Shown piece after piece: positions 1 through 8,897 of a DNA stretch of 11,196 bases. The notes under the pieces were generated by a model, which saw only the letters and a program-made list of their open reading frames with translations, made no database searches and was not told the DNA's origin. The DNA is from Spirogloea muscicola. Lineage: Eukaryota; Streptophyta; Zygnematophyceae; Spirogloeales; Spirogloeaceae. How positions within the stretch are numbered: the first letter of the stretch is position 1; every line of letters begins with the position of its first letter. The stretch is taken from the NCBI GenBank assembly GCA_009602725.1, contig WELB01000142.1, positions 289,604 to 300,799 of the forward strand. The letters are read 5' to 3'. A program made the position numbers and the translations under genes.

Positions 1-237
1 GGGGCCGCGCCGCGATCTGCGGCGCGGGTGGCGGCGGGGCCGGGGGTAGTCACCGGGAGGGAGGCGGGGGGGGGGTGGCGGCGCGGAGGCTGGCGAGCCG
101 TCGCCACGTGCACCCGGGACCACAGCGCCCCCCCGTCCTGGCGGACGTCGACGCGACGCCACCACGTTAGCAGCGTTCCGGAAAGCCGTTGCGTCAGCGT
201 CTGCGTCTGCCCGGTGGCAGCGGAAGAAAGAAGCCAT
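1..237 (-). CDS. Possible 5' end of a leftward gene, partial at window edge
   Basis: I do not recognise a product. On the minus strand an ATG at 237 opens a frame of 79 codons that runs off the left edge without a stop. It starts MASFFRCHRADADADA and becomes rich in Arg, Ala, Gly and Pro. The block is extremely GC-rich, and the two other GC-rich blocks in this window sit at gene 5' ends, so a start here is reasonable. It would lie in tandem behind the MiaB gene, 220 bp after its stop. Against this, the plus strand is also open from base 1 to a TAG at 256-258. In DNA this GC-rich, long open frames arise by chance on both strands. No domain is visible, so this is a weak call. Confidence 0.22.
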   Translation of the reverse strand, partial: MASFFRCHRADADADATAFRNAANVVASRRRPPGRGGAVVPGARGDGSPASAPPPPPRLPPGDYPRPRRHPRRRSRRGP

Positions 238-457
238 CGCAGCAACGCAGGCTAGGAACTCAGCTCTTACCAAGTGCAGTAAGGCAATGGCTGTGTGGTT
301 TGGCCTTGTGGCTTTGAGCCTTGTACAGGCGCCTGCGGAGGAGCTTCTGGGGCTGCAAGCGGAAGGCGGGCTGCGCTGTCATCCCCGAACAACGCTAGGA
401 GAAGGTGAGCCAGCAGAGAAGAACTCTCGCTGGTCCAACGTGAAGGCTTCCTGAGCT
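238..457 (-). other. 3' region of the MiaB gene
   Basis: This stretch lies between the MiaB stop codon (458-460) and the possible leftward start at 237. It should hold the MiaB 3' UTR and polyadenylation site. I see no TGTAA, the signal common in chlorophycean algae, and no AATAAA on the minus strand. A 55-codon open frame on the opposite strand (287-454) is described separately. Nothing else is recognisable. Confidence 0.45.
287..454 (+). other. Small open frame antisense to the MiaB 3' end
   Basis: An ATG at 287 opens a 55-codon frame ending in TGA at 452-454. The first 14 residues (MAVWFGLVALSLVQ) are hydrophobic and could resemble a signal or membrane segment; the rest is polar. I recognise no family. 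It lies in the presumed 3' UTR of the MiaB gene on the opposite strand, stops just before the MiaB stop codon, and has no visible promoter or relatives. A GTGAGC donor-like site at about 404 is a reminder that such frames can be accidental. It is most likely fortuitous and is listed because it is short and easily missed. Confidence 0.1.
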
Positions 458-3400
458 CTAGGTGACTAGCTCTCCGGAGAGACTCATCGGTCGCACTTCG
501 GTAATGCTCACGTCCACGATCTGGCCAATGAGATCCCTCCCTCCCTTGAAAAACGTCAGCCGGTTGCTGTCTATCCTGCCCATGACCTGCACATGCCAAT
601 ATCATACTTCAGGACTGAGCTTCCAGGTTGCCAATTTGTACCACTTAAGAGTGCATCAACAGACACAGGTGCTGCAGCAATTGCCACAAAAGCATGGTCA
701 TGAGCATGCCTAGGCGAGCAGCTACCAACCTGGTCCTCCTGCCCAGGTTTCGGGTTGGGCTTCTCTACAAGGACTTTCTCCACTCTTCCCGAGTACCTCT
801 GATTCCTCTCCATGGCATGCTCAATAACCAGCCTGGCAATAACTCAAAAGGCAATGCAATCTAGTCAGCATGATATGGCATAGCAGCACAAATCCTTGCA
901 GATCACCACAGCTTGTGACCAAGTCCTGCCTTGGCAGCTTGACAGTCCAGGAAAGCCCTATCATAATCTTCCGCATGTCTGAGCATACTGCTCTAGGGGT
1001 TTCCCTGATCCAGCGACTGCAAGTACAACTGTTCCTGCGTCCTTTACCTGTTTATTCGTTGCAAACGGTCCATCTTGATAAGCTCAGCAACCTGACGCAG
1101 TGTAATCCACGACTTAGAGAGCGGCCAAGCACATTGCCTCTAGGCCAGGGCAGCGCTCTCATTATGATGTAGGAGATGCAGAACTAACTGAACACTGGCT
1201 GACCTGATTGTCCCATTCTGCTGCTGGTGTTCCTGGTCGAGGAGAATATGCAGCAGTGTTGACCAAGTCAAATTTGAGATCTGGCAAGACACATACCACA
1301 AGAATGGAGAAAGGCAATGCAGAGTGAGTCACACAATCCTCCGTGAGGCGGCATGTATCAGTCAAAGGCTGCTCTTAATGTAGCTTAACAACAAGAACGA
1401 CCAAATGGCTAGAAGCCATTCTTCTCCTTAGTGTCTGCATTGCCCACCTTCCATGAGCTGCAGGGTGTGCTGAAACTGCTCCTCGGTCTCCCCTGAGAAT
1501 CACGAGGCATGCTGTTAGTCGTCTATCGACCAGCACACTTGTGAGCATGCTTTTATAGCTGAAGCCCCTCAAAATGGCCTCCAACAAAACCTAAGAAGCA
1601 ACTTGATGAAGAGCTCTCTTTCAGGCATGACCTTGCAGCAGCATGAACAAGGTGAAGGATCAGACAAAGTCGTGTGGCAACTGCCCTTGTCACCTGGAAA
1701 GCCAACTATGCAATCTGCCGAGATGGACGCATCTGGCATGTACTTGCGGACCATCTGAATGATATGCTTGTATCTCTCTGCTGTGTAGCCTCGACCCATA
1801 GCCTATCAGAAGCACAGGTGCAATGCAAGCAAGCCTGCCTTACAGGCTGCAACATCCCTGTCTCTGATGATAAAATCAAGCGCCAACATTGTCTTGAGAG
1901 TGCTTTCAACATCACGCATTGAGATTATTCACCAGATAATATTGATACGTTCTTGATGCAGATTACAAAGAGGGACATTGTAAAAGTGCACACCTTGAGT
2001 ATATCATTATTCCCAGACTGGAAGGGAATATGGAAATATTTGCAGATCTTGGGCAACTCTGCACAGGCCTTAATTAAGCGCTCCGAGAAGAATCTTGGCT
2101 GCAGCAACGGGCAATTTGATCACCATGAGCCCAGCTGTGCCCAGTATCACTGTGCAGATGCTGTGTGCTGCTACATACTGAGACGGTTGCTGAAAGTCTC
2201 AGGTTGGAGTAGTCCTTCTTTGGTATGTGCAACATTGAACATTTTGTCTCTAGCCCCATGCTCTTGGGGCGGCCAACTAAACATACATGTGACGTTGCGA
2301 AACGGATGCGCTCGATGCCAGGGACAGAGTGAACATAGTGCAGGAGGTCTGTCAGAGTCCACTCTCTCCTGCCCGAGCCATCTGCAGCAGATCCTCCAAG
2401 GTCCCTCCCATATGCATCAATGTTCTGCCCAAGGAGTGTAACTTCCTTGTACCTGATGCAGAGGTTTTCAGGACTCAGAGCCAGCTTGGCTTTGTGAGCT
2501 ACTTTTATGGGCTGCACAAGCTCCATATTGCTCTCTCTTGTTTATTACTATAGCGTATTACACAAAGGTCTCAGCATCTTGTTGAATGATATTGGTTGCT
2601 GATGTAGATACTTCACTAAGAACCTGAACCTGAATGTGTGGCTCATTGTTCACAACGCAAGCCCACTCCAAGAGAGACAGAGCTCACCCGGCCTCACCAA
2701 GGGCCAACATTTCTCGTCTGATGTCCTCCGGTCTCCTGGACTGTTCCAATCCCCTCACACCTGGGACGACACAGTAGGTACACCTTTCGTTGCAACCTAC
2801 AGGCGCTCTCAAGAGCAATCTGATCAAAGTTAGCAGATCTTACACTGCAACTGCCAAACATGTTGAGGTTCTAAATATCTAACGCGAATGAAGCATGAGC
2901 TTTACCCAACAAAGCGACAGAGTGGATAATTGACTCACTAACAGGTTCATCAATGGCAAAGATCCTAGATGCATGGTCCATGCCTGAAAATTGTGCACAG
3001 ATTCAGTGGACAATGAGGCTCACCATATATAACGTTTACCCAGGCTGTAACTGACGAGTCTCTGTGCCAATACAAGGACAAGCACAACGTAAGACTTGGC
3101 GCGGCTGGAAATCTCAGTCCATACAATATGAACCTTCCAAATTGTGCTTCCATTTCGAGCTCGTGCTGGACAACAGAGAAGCACTAGTTCAATTCTATGG
3201 CCTTTTCAATGCATGCACAGACTGATCAGCAGTGCAGTATCATTACATCCATCATAGTAGAGCAAGTCATAACCAGTACGACATACTGCCAGCAGTAAGT
3301 ATTCACCGCCTGGGTGTAGCAATGTCCTCGAGTATGTGACGCGGTTCCACTGCGCACACCTGGCTACCAAGATCTACCTGCTCGTGCAATGACAACGGGC

Positions 3401-4509
3401 ATCACAAAGGACGTGGGCGTTTGTAAGCGTGTGTCTGGGCATCCTTTCATCACACACTTTTGCATGAACAGGTACTTGATGGCAAAGGTCTTGGAGTGGG
3501 ACTACATTGCAATCAGAGCAACAACCACAACGCTGAGCTCTGCCTGCAGGCATGCCAGCACAGATTGTCGTCGACCTGATCCAGAAGGTGGTGAAGCCTG
3601 TTGGCGTGCTGGGGTCCCATGACGAGGTCTACCTCAGGCACGCGGCGGAGGAGGGTCTCGCCCTCCTGCTGTGCTACGCACCCTGCCACCACAATCTTCA
3701 TGGCCGGATTGTCCCGCTTCCGCTGCCTCTGCGTCCCAAGTGCAGAGTAGACCTGCGTGGAGTAGAGGGGCAGCTTAAGTTACTGTCCTGTCCATCGTTG
3801 GCTCTGAGCATATGACAGAGGCTCGTCACAGTGGAAGCACACGGTCCAGCATTGCTACACAGTCTTGCCCCTTTCGCGCAAAGGTTTGCCAAAACCCTGA
3901 ACCCGTCACCTAGACCATGGACCACTTCTTCTGGTCACAGCTAGCACTTTGCTTGTATCGCCATCCTTAAGAGCAGCTTCTACGTTCGCAAGGAAACAAG
4001 GCCCAAGTAGGTAGCGGAGGCGTTGAAGTCGCGAAAGCCCAGTGGTCAGAGCGCCCGAGTGAGAGCCAGTCTTGTACCTTCTGCTCGGACTTGTCGCGGA
4101 TGCTACAGGTGTTGTAGATGAGGACGTCGGCGTCGTCGGGGGAGGCGGAGTGCTGGTAGCCGAGCACCTCCAGGATGCCGGCCATGCGCTCCGAGTCGGC
4201 GAGGTTCATCTGGCACCCGAAGGTGTGGATGTGGTAGCGCTTGCCGTTGGCCGCCGCGTGTGGCGCGGGGCCGAGCTCGGGCCTCGGCAGCGCCACGCCG
4301 TCGACGCCGCAGAAGTCCGCGGGGCTGAGTGCCGGCGGCTGCGCCTCGACGGCGGCGGGGGCTGCCGAAGCCCGCGCAGCCATGCGGCTCGGGGCAGCTG
4401 AGGACGCCGCCGGCAGCGTCACAGCGCAGAAGGAGGAGCCGATGGCGGCCGCGCTTGCGCCTCGCGCCGCGACGATGGCGAGCCCTGCCGCTGGACAGGC
4501 GACCGCCAT
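458..4509 (-). CDS. miaB: MiaB-type tRNA (ms2i6A37) methylthiotransferase, likely plastid; 13 exons
   Basis: This radical-SAM enzyme adds a methylthio group to isopentenyladenosine at position 37 of tRNAs. Exons, 5' to 3': 4509-4078, 3752-3576, 3377-3307, 3061-3024, 2796-2688, 2452-2287, 2098-1994, 1802-1694, 1492-1448, 1280-1204, 1091-1048, 832-730, 586-458. They join in frame to 534 aa with a TAG stop. Residues 1-88 are Ala/Ser/Pro-rich and look like a transit peptide. The N-terminal MTTase domain has the three cluster cysteines C99 (FGCQMN), C135 (YNTCSIRD) and C169 (VAGCVAQQ). The radical-SAM motif is C241-x3-C245-x2-C248 (GCNERCTYC), followed by [21 protein letters not shown] and GFPGETEEQF. 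A TRAM-like domain covers about 468-532 ([13 protein letters not shown]). The wording resembles cyanobacterial MiaB, so I infer a plastid enzyme; mitochondrial targeting is the alternative. It shares a 125-bp promoter region with the divergent phosphatase. Confidence 0.93.
3024..3061 (-). other. 38-nt microexon (exon 4 of the MiaB gene)
   Basis: This exon carries [12 protein letters not shown] plus single bases of the flanking Arg and Gly codons. It is preceded by CAG and followed by GTGAGC on the minus strand. Without it the invariant stretch leading into the CxxxCxxC radical-SAM motif would be lost and the frame broken. Two other short exons in the same gene are 45 nt (1492-1448) and 44 nt (1091-1048). 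Confidence 0.88.
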
Positions 4510-4634
4510 GGCTGCGCTGCCGCAGCACAGCTCCGGGCGTCACAGTGTCAGGCCGCCGTGCTCCACCGCCGCGCGCTGGCTGCCGGCGCGGCCCGCGATA
4601 AGTCGCCGCCTCCTCGTGCGGCGTGAGGCCCGGC
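4510..4634. promoter_or_regulatory. Bidirectional promoter/5' region between MiaB and the phosphatase
   Basis: Only 125 bp separate the two divergent start codons (4509 on minus, 4635 on plus). The stretch is very GC-rich and shows no TATA-like box. Both promoters, or at least both 5' UTRs, must fit here unless transcription starts inside the opposite first exon. An in-frame TAA at 4599-4601 supports ATG 4635 as the first start of the phosphatase. That both genes use one regulatory region is an inference from spacing. Confidence 0.6.
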
Positions 4635-7600
4635 ATGGCCGAGGCCGCCCTCGCCCGCCTCGCAGCTCCTGGCTGCTCCGGCCTCGGCTCCGCGCCGCGC
4701 GCCCCGCCGCTCGGCCATGGCGTCTCCTCCTGGCAGCCCGCTCGGAGCCGCTGCAGCTCCGGCCTCGCCGGGGGCTCCGCCTTCCGCGCCGCTCCGAGGT
4801 TGGCCGCGCCGACGAGGCACCCCCGGGCCTTGCTAGGCGCGCACGCCACAGCGGCGGCGCTCACGCTCGCCCCGGCCGCCCAGGCGTCTGTCAACTACGT
4901 GCCGCCTTCGGACGGTCAGATACTCGTCGGTGTTGAGGGTGTGTGCCCAACCACCTGCAGGGGGGCCGAACTCGTCAAGCTTAATTTGAACACGCTAAGC
5001 ACTCAATCTTGTGATATTGCAGTCCATTTGGGGAGAGGTTGTTTGGGGTAATTTGCATGGTTGCTTCTTGTAGGCAAGCTGGGCAAGCTGGGCTGGAAAG
5101 GCATGCCAGCGTAAGCTGTGATGACGATATACCATGGTCGGACTGCAGGAAGCCTGCTGGCGATTGTAGATGGTTTGACGCCTTCTCTCCACATTCGTTT
5201 CCTCCAGAATGCCCAGATGGAAGCACAATCTACAAGTACGGCCTTGCATCGGCTAAGCTAGAGGAGAAGGCCCGCAGCCTCGAAGATTTCTTGGCGAGGC
5301 ACCACAGTAATGGCAAAACTTCGGAGACTACGTTGGCTGGCTCGACGATGTCATCTGGTGTCAGCGCTGAGCAGGAGGAGGAGCCCAGCCACGCTTCTGA
5401 GGTGCACATCATCTTCAGCTTTGCTTGTCTTTTGTTGAGCTGTGATGAGCAAATTCGTGGTGGACTGTGGGCTGCCATCAGAAAGGCTTGCTGAGTTGTT
5501 GCTTGTGCAATGGTCTCTAGTAGAGGTCCACAGTCTGTCATGTTGGCGTTTCAATTCCGTCTCATTGCAGAAGGTAGAAGAGGGAACCAGCGTTGATGGT
5601 GTGGATGGAATTGATGGCTCAGTTTCATCATCATCATCAGGGTGAGGGCAAGTCAGGGGTATAACATCGTGCTTTAGGGCCTTCGTTTGGACACTTGCAC
5701 TGCTGCTGCTGCTGCTGCTTTCAGCAATGACTTTAGGGTGGCATTGGGCTCACACGAGCTTGCATATCTTCCACTCAGAGGAGGCGACAGGGAGCCAGGC
5801 TCCAATGGACATGAGGAGCTTCTGACTGGGTCTCTGCGACTCGAGTCGGGGGCTGTTACTCTTCCACATCCTGCTAAGGTACTTGGGGGCCTTTTGTTCT
5901 GCTTGTATGCTATATCGTCAGCAAGACTGTGAGGGATTGGCTGAGTGACAGAACTGCTGTTTCAGTCCACATATTGCATAAAATCACTGATAGGGTCTAG
6001 GTAGAGGACGGCTTTGCAAGCAGCTGTTAAGCGTCTGGTTGGCTCGTCGCGTTCATATGGATGCACACTCTGTGGTTGTCCAAGGAGATGAGTAGGGTAG
6101 ATCTTACCAGCATTAAAGATGGTGCTGCACGCACATGAGTGATGAGTGTTGGCAGGCTCACCCGTAGCCTCGTGTCGATTAGCAATACCTGACACCTTTG
6201 AGTGGGAGTCGGAAATAGGAGGCCATCATTGGGCACCATTGACGTCATTGCCATGGTTCTTGGCCAATTTCAGGTTACAAGAGGAGGAGAGGATGCCTTC
6301 TTCATTGAGGGTGATTGCTGGGTTGGAGTTGCTGATGGCGTCAGCACCTGGGCTGAGCTAGGTATCTACTTCCGTGCATTGTGGTGTGACAGTCTGGGGT
6401 CAGTTCAGTGTTGTAAGGACCTACCAACTCTTTAAATCAGACTCCATATGCCTCATTAAATAGCTCAAGCATCTAGTTCAGAGTAGAGGAGGATTATGAT
6501 TGGCGGTCAATATGTGGAGTTAGATGAGCACAGGAAAGTACTGTTTGGAGCTTCCTTAGCCTGTGCACTTCATTCAGCAGGCAGACTAACAGCTTCACCA
6601 CTGATATTGCAGGGGTCAATTCAGGCCTGTATTCGAGGGAGCTCATGTGGAATTGTGGAGTAGTAGCAAGAGAGGGCGAGCTGGGGTTTGATCCTCGGAG
6701 CGTCATTGCTGAGAGTCACAGTCGTACGGACCTGCTTGGGTCATGCACTGTATGTGTGGCGGCCCTTGATGGCAGAGTAAGATAGTCCTATAGTCTCACT
6801 AGCAGGCCATGTAGGGGCTTCTGTTTACAGCCTCAGTTTAGTCCGTTTGTGATGCCCTCTGACACATTGCTGTGAGCTGTGCCAACCGAGCTGTCATCAA
6901 AAGCTCTTGCATGTGCTCAAATCTGCCCAAAAACAACCAGCAACCATTGACTACGAAATTGGGGAATACACTGGCGAATGGCAGCCATGTTAGTGTTAGG
7001 TCTTCACAGGGCTGATCCTCTCAGCTGCTGACTGTACAGACGCTGAGGGTGGCCAACATTGGAGACAGTGGCTTTGTGGTTGTGAGGGGCGGGACTGTTG
7101 TGACCAAGTCCGCGCAAATGACGCACTCCTTCAACTTCCCCTTCCAGATTGGCACCAACAATGCGGATGATCCTAGTGCTGCACAGGTAGACATAGTGGG
7201 CCAACAAGTTTTGCAGACATTGCAAAATTCCTGCTGTCTTGACCATTGAATGACAGTTGATATGATACCCTCTGTTGTCACTAATCATCAACTTTTGTGA
7301 TAACTTTGCAGATGTATGACATAGAGCTCGAAGTTGGGGATGTTGTTTTGGTTGGTACAGATGGATTCTTTGACAACGTCTTTGATGAACAGCTCGCTGC
7401 TACTGTGACACAAGCCCTGGAGGCTGGAAAGGATGCAGAGGTACAACTTTACTACCATGTCTTCCCTTGCTCATGTCATTCCTGTCCCAAGGTCTTGCTG
7501 AAGGTTCACGTGGCAATGTTTTTCAGTCAAGGGAAAGTTCATGGCAGGCTGCAGTCAGTAATCAGCCTTTGCTGCAGCAGCAAAAGTATTACCTTTTACC

Positions 7601-7984
7601 AGGCATGCCTTTGATCGGGGTACCTACCTTCTCAGCACATCTTGCACAATCAGTAGGGACGTATTTTGCCACATCATTGTAACTGGTGGCAGCAATAGTC
7701 AATTCGGGGTTTTATAAGACACGAGGGAGCTGTTGCCCTTCCCTTTGTCACATCTCTGTTCAGGCCCAAATATGATGTAGGCAGATTAGCTGACCTCTCA
7801 AATATACCCCATTGCTGTCTCTCATGCGCAGTACCTCGCTAAGAAGTTATCACAGATGGCGCAAAAGCACAGCAACATGACCAGCGGCAGCAGCCCCTTT
7901 GGAGATACAGCCAAAGCTGTTGGCTACAAATTTGAGGGAGGCAAGCCAGATGACATTACTGTTGTGGTTTCTTACGTTGTGTGA
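4635..7984 (+). CDS. PP2C/PPM-type Ser/Thr protein phosphatase, PP2C55-like; 9 exons
   Basis: A metal-dependent (Mn/Mg) phosphatase that removes phosphate from Ser/Thr residues; the substrate is unknown. Exons: 4635-4938, 5208-5401, 5571-5641, 5725-5878, 6274-6361, 6613-6776, 7040-7186, 7312-7440, 7832-7984. They join in frame to 467 aa with a TGA stop. Residues 1-85 are Ala/Arg/Pro-rich and resemble a transit peptide. About 86-228 is a poorly conserved, partly acidic and Ser-rich linker. The catalytic domain runs from about 229 to the end: SGAVTLPHPAK (231-241), GGEDAFFI (D248), VGVADGV (D262), GVNSGLYSRELM, NIGDSGFVVVR, HSFNFPFQIG, GTDGFFDN (D391) and GGKPDDITVVVSYV (D457/D458). These match the plant PP2C55 group, with PSII core phosphatase (PBCP) a more distant relative. 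The usual GGW after ADGV is STW here. In-frame alternative: the exon 4 acceptor could be at 5778, dropping 18 residues. The start is the first ATG after an in-frame TAA. Confidence 0.9.
5625..5639 (+). repeat. (TCA)5 trinucleotide run coding for five Ser
   Basis: Five TCA codons sit at the end of exon 3 of the phosphatase, just before the GTGAGG donor, and encode Ser185-189 in the variable linker. Slippage here would change linker length without affecting the catalytic domain. Confidence 0.8.
5700..5717 (+). repeat. (CTG)6 run before the exon 4 acceptor
   Basis: Six CTG triplets, followed by CTTTCAG, lead to the exon 4 splice acceptor of the phosphatase (AG at 5723-5724). They stand where a polypyrimidine tract is expected in this short 83-nt intron. 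Slippage would change acceptor context rather than protein sequence. Confidence 0.75.
5879..6273 (+). other. Longest intron of the phosphatase gene (395 nt)
   Basis: This intron separates LPHPAK from GGEDAFF in the catalytic domain; donor GGTACT, acceptor TTTCAG. I looked on both strands for a nested gene, a microexon or an RNA and saw nothing I could support. The 391-nt intron at 7441-7831 is likewise empty. Confidence 0.7.
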
Positions 7985-8897
7985 TCAGTCAACGGAGCAA
8001 GTCTGCAAAGCCTAAACAGGTTCATGAGGTCCTTCTGTTACAACTAGAAGTTGTGGCACACCGGTATCCAGGCTGTTGGCATCCAGATAAAGGACATGAC
8101 AACGTGGCGCCACAAGCACGATGGACTTGTGGTATCTGCACAGCAAGGGGAAAGTTGGCTGAACAAGGACTGTTGACAGCGACAAGAGGTCTCAGGTGCG
8201 ATGTGATCAAGGAGCTCCCTTTTGAAGGGGGGAGGTATCAGTTGAGCTCATCGGAGTAGTTGACATGGAGGACTTTCAAGGGAAGAATGGCAGGCGCCTG
8301 CCAACCTGTTGTTTCAGTGGACTTTGATATGGGCAGATGCACTTCTCTGCGGCAACTGGATGCTGCTTAGTGTACAATGCTGTTGTCTTGGTAGACTAGG
8401 CCAGGCACAGAGTCTTTAGGAGACACTCACCCTTCTCCTAGTCTTTCAAATAATAGATTGATTGCCTACCTGCATCAGTTATCTGGGTCTTGTTTAGTTG
8501 GCCCCGTTGATTAGTTCCTGTGTGCCTGATGGGTTGATGATTGTGGCTGCTGTTCATTGAATGACTTGTATATTACTAGATTAAGGTCTTGTCAGTTGGA
8601 CACATGTGCTTGTTGGGGTCGTTGCGAAGGCGGCACATGGAGTTCTTGCAGAGGTGCTCTGGAATGATAGATGGCAATTTGAGGTTATCCTGGCACTGAG
8701 CCACCATGTGAGTAGAATTTCCAATTGGTTCATAGAGACTGCGGGTCTTATGAAAGCAAGATGCAGGTGTCACACTCGTTCACTTTATCACATCACTGCA
8801 CTGACTTTTACGAGGTATTATAAATCTCAAATGTCCAGAATCTCAGATGAAGCCAATTTAAGGATTCTTCTGTGAAGCGTACACTATGTTATCACTG
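7985..8897. other. Convergent 3' region without a recognisable gene
   Basis: About 910 bp lie between the phosphatase stop (7982-7984, plus) and the methyltransferase stop (8898-8900, minus). It should contain both 3' UTRs and both polyadenylation sites. Open frames here are short and match no family. I see no plus-strand TGTAA or AATAAA, no minus-strand AATAAA, and the only minus-strand TGTAA (about 8037-8041) is far from the methyltransferase stop. No tRNA or convincing snoRNA boxes are visible. Confidence 0.6.

Noticed and set aside
1404-1420. Perfect 7-bp hairpin AATGGCT-AGA-AGCCATT
   Set aside because: Too short to call and inside a MiaB intron with no conserved context.
1374-1450. A stretch starting TTAATGTAGCTTAA that resembles the start of an animal mitochondrial tRNA-Phe
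   Set aside because: No acceptor pairing, anticodon arm or T arm follows, and it lies in an intron of the MiaB gene. The match is chance.
2936-2970. C-box-like TGATGA on the minus strand in a MiaB intron, considered as a snoRNA
   Set aside because: No D box (CTGA) at a proper distance and no terminal stem.
4623-4634. GTG at 4623 as the phosphatase start
   Set aside because: Nuclear genes normally start at ATG, and the first ATG after the in-frame TAA (4599) is at 4635.
4103-4936. Long open frames on both strands (up to about 260 codons) overlapping the first exons of MiaB and the phosphatase
   Set aside because: They are Arg/Ala/Pro-rich shifted readings of GC-rich DNA. The true frames are fixed by MiaB motifs such as FGCQMN and by the in-frame joins to later exons.
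7985-8897. Open frames of 60-90 codons in the convergent region, considered as a small gene or extra exons
   Set aside because: Both neighbouring proteins already end at their family-typical C-termini, and none of the frames has a recognisable motif.
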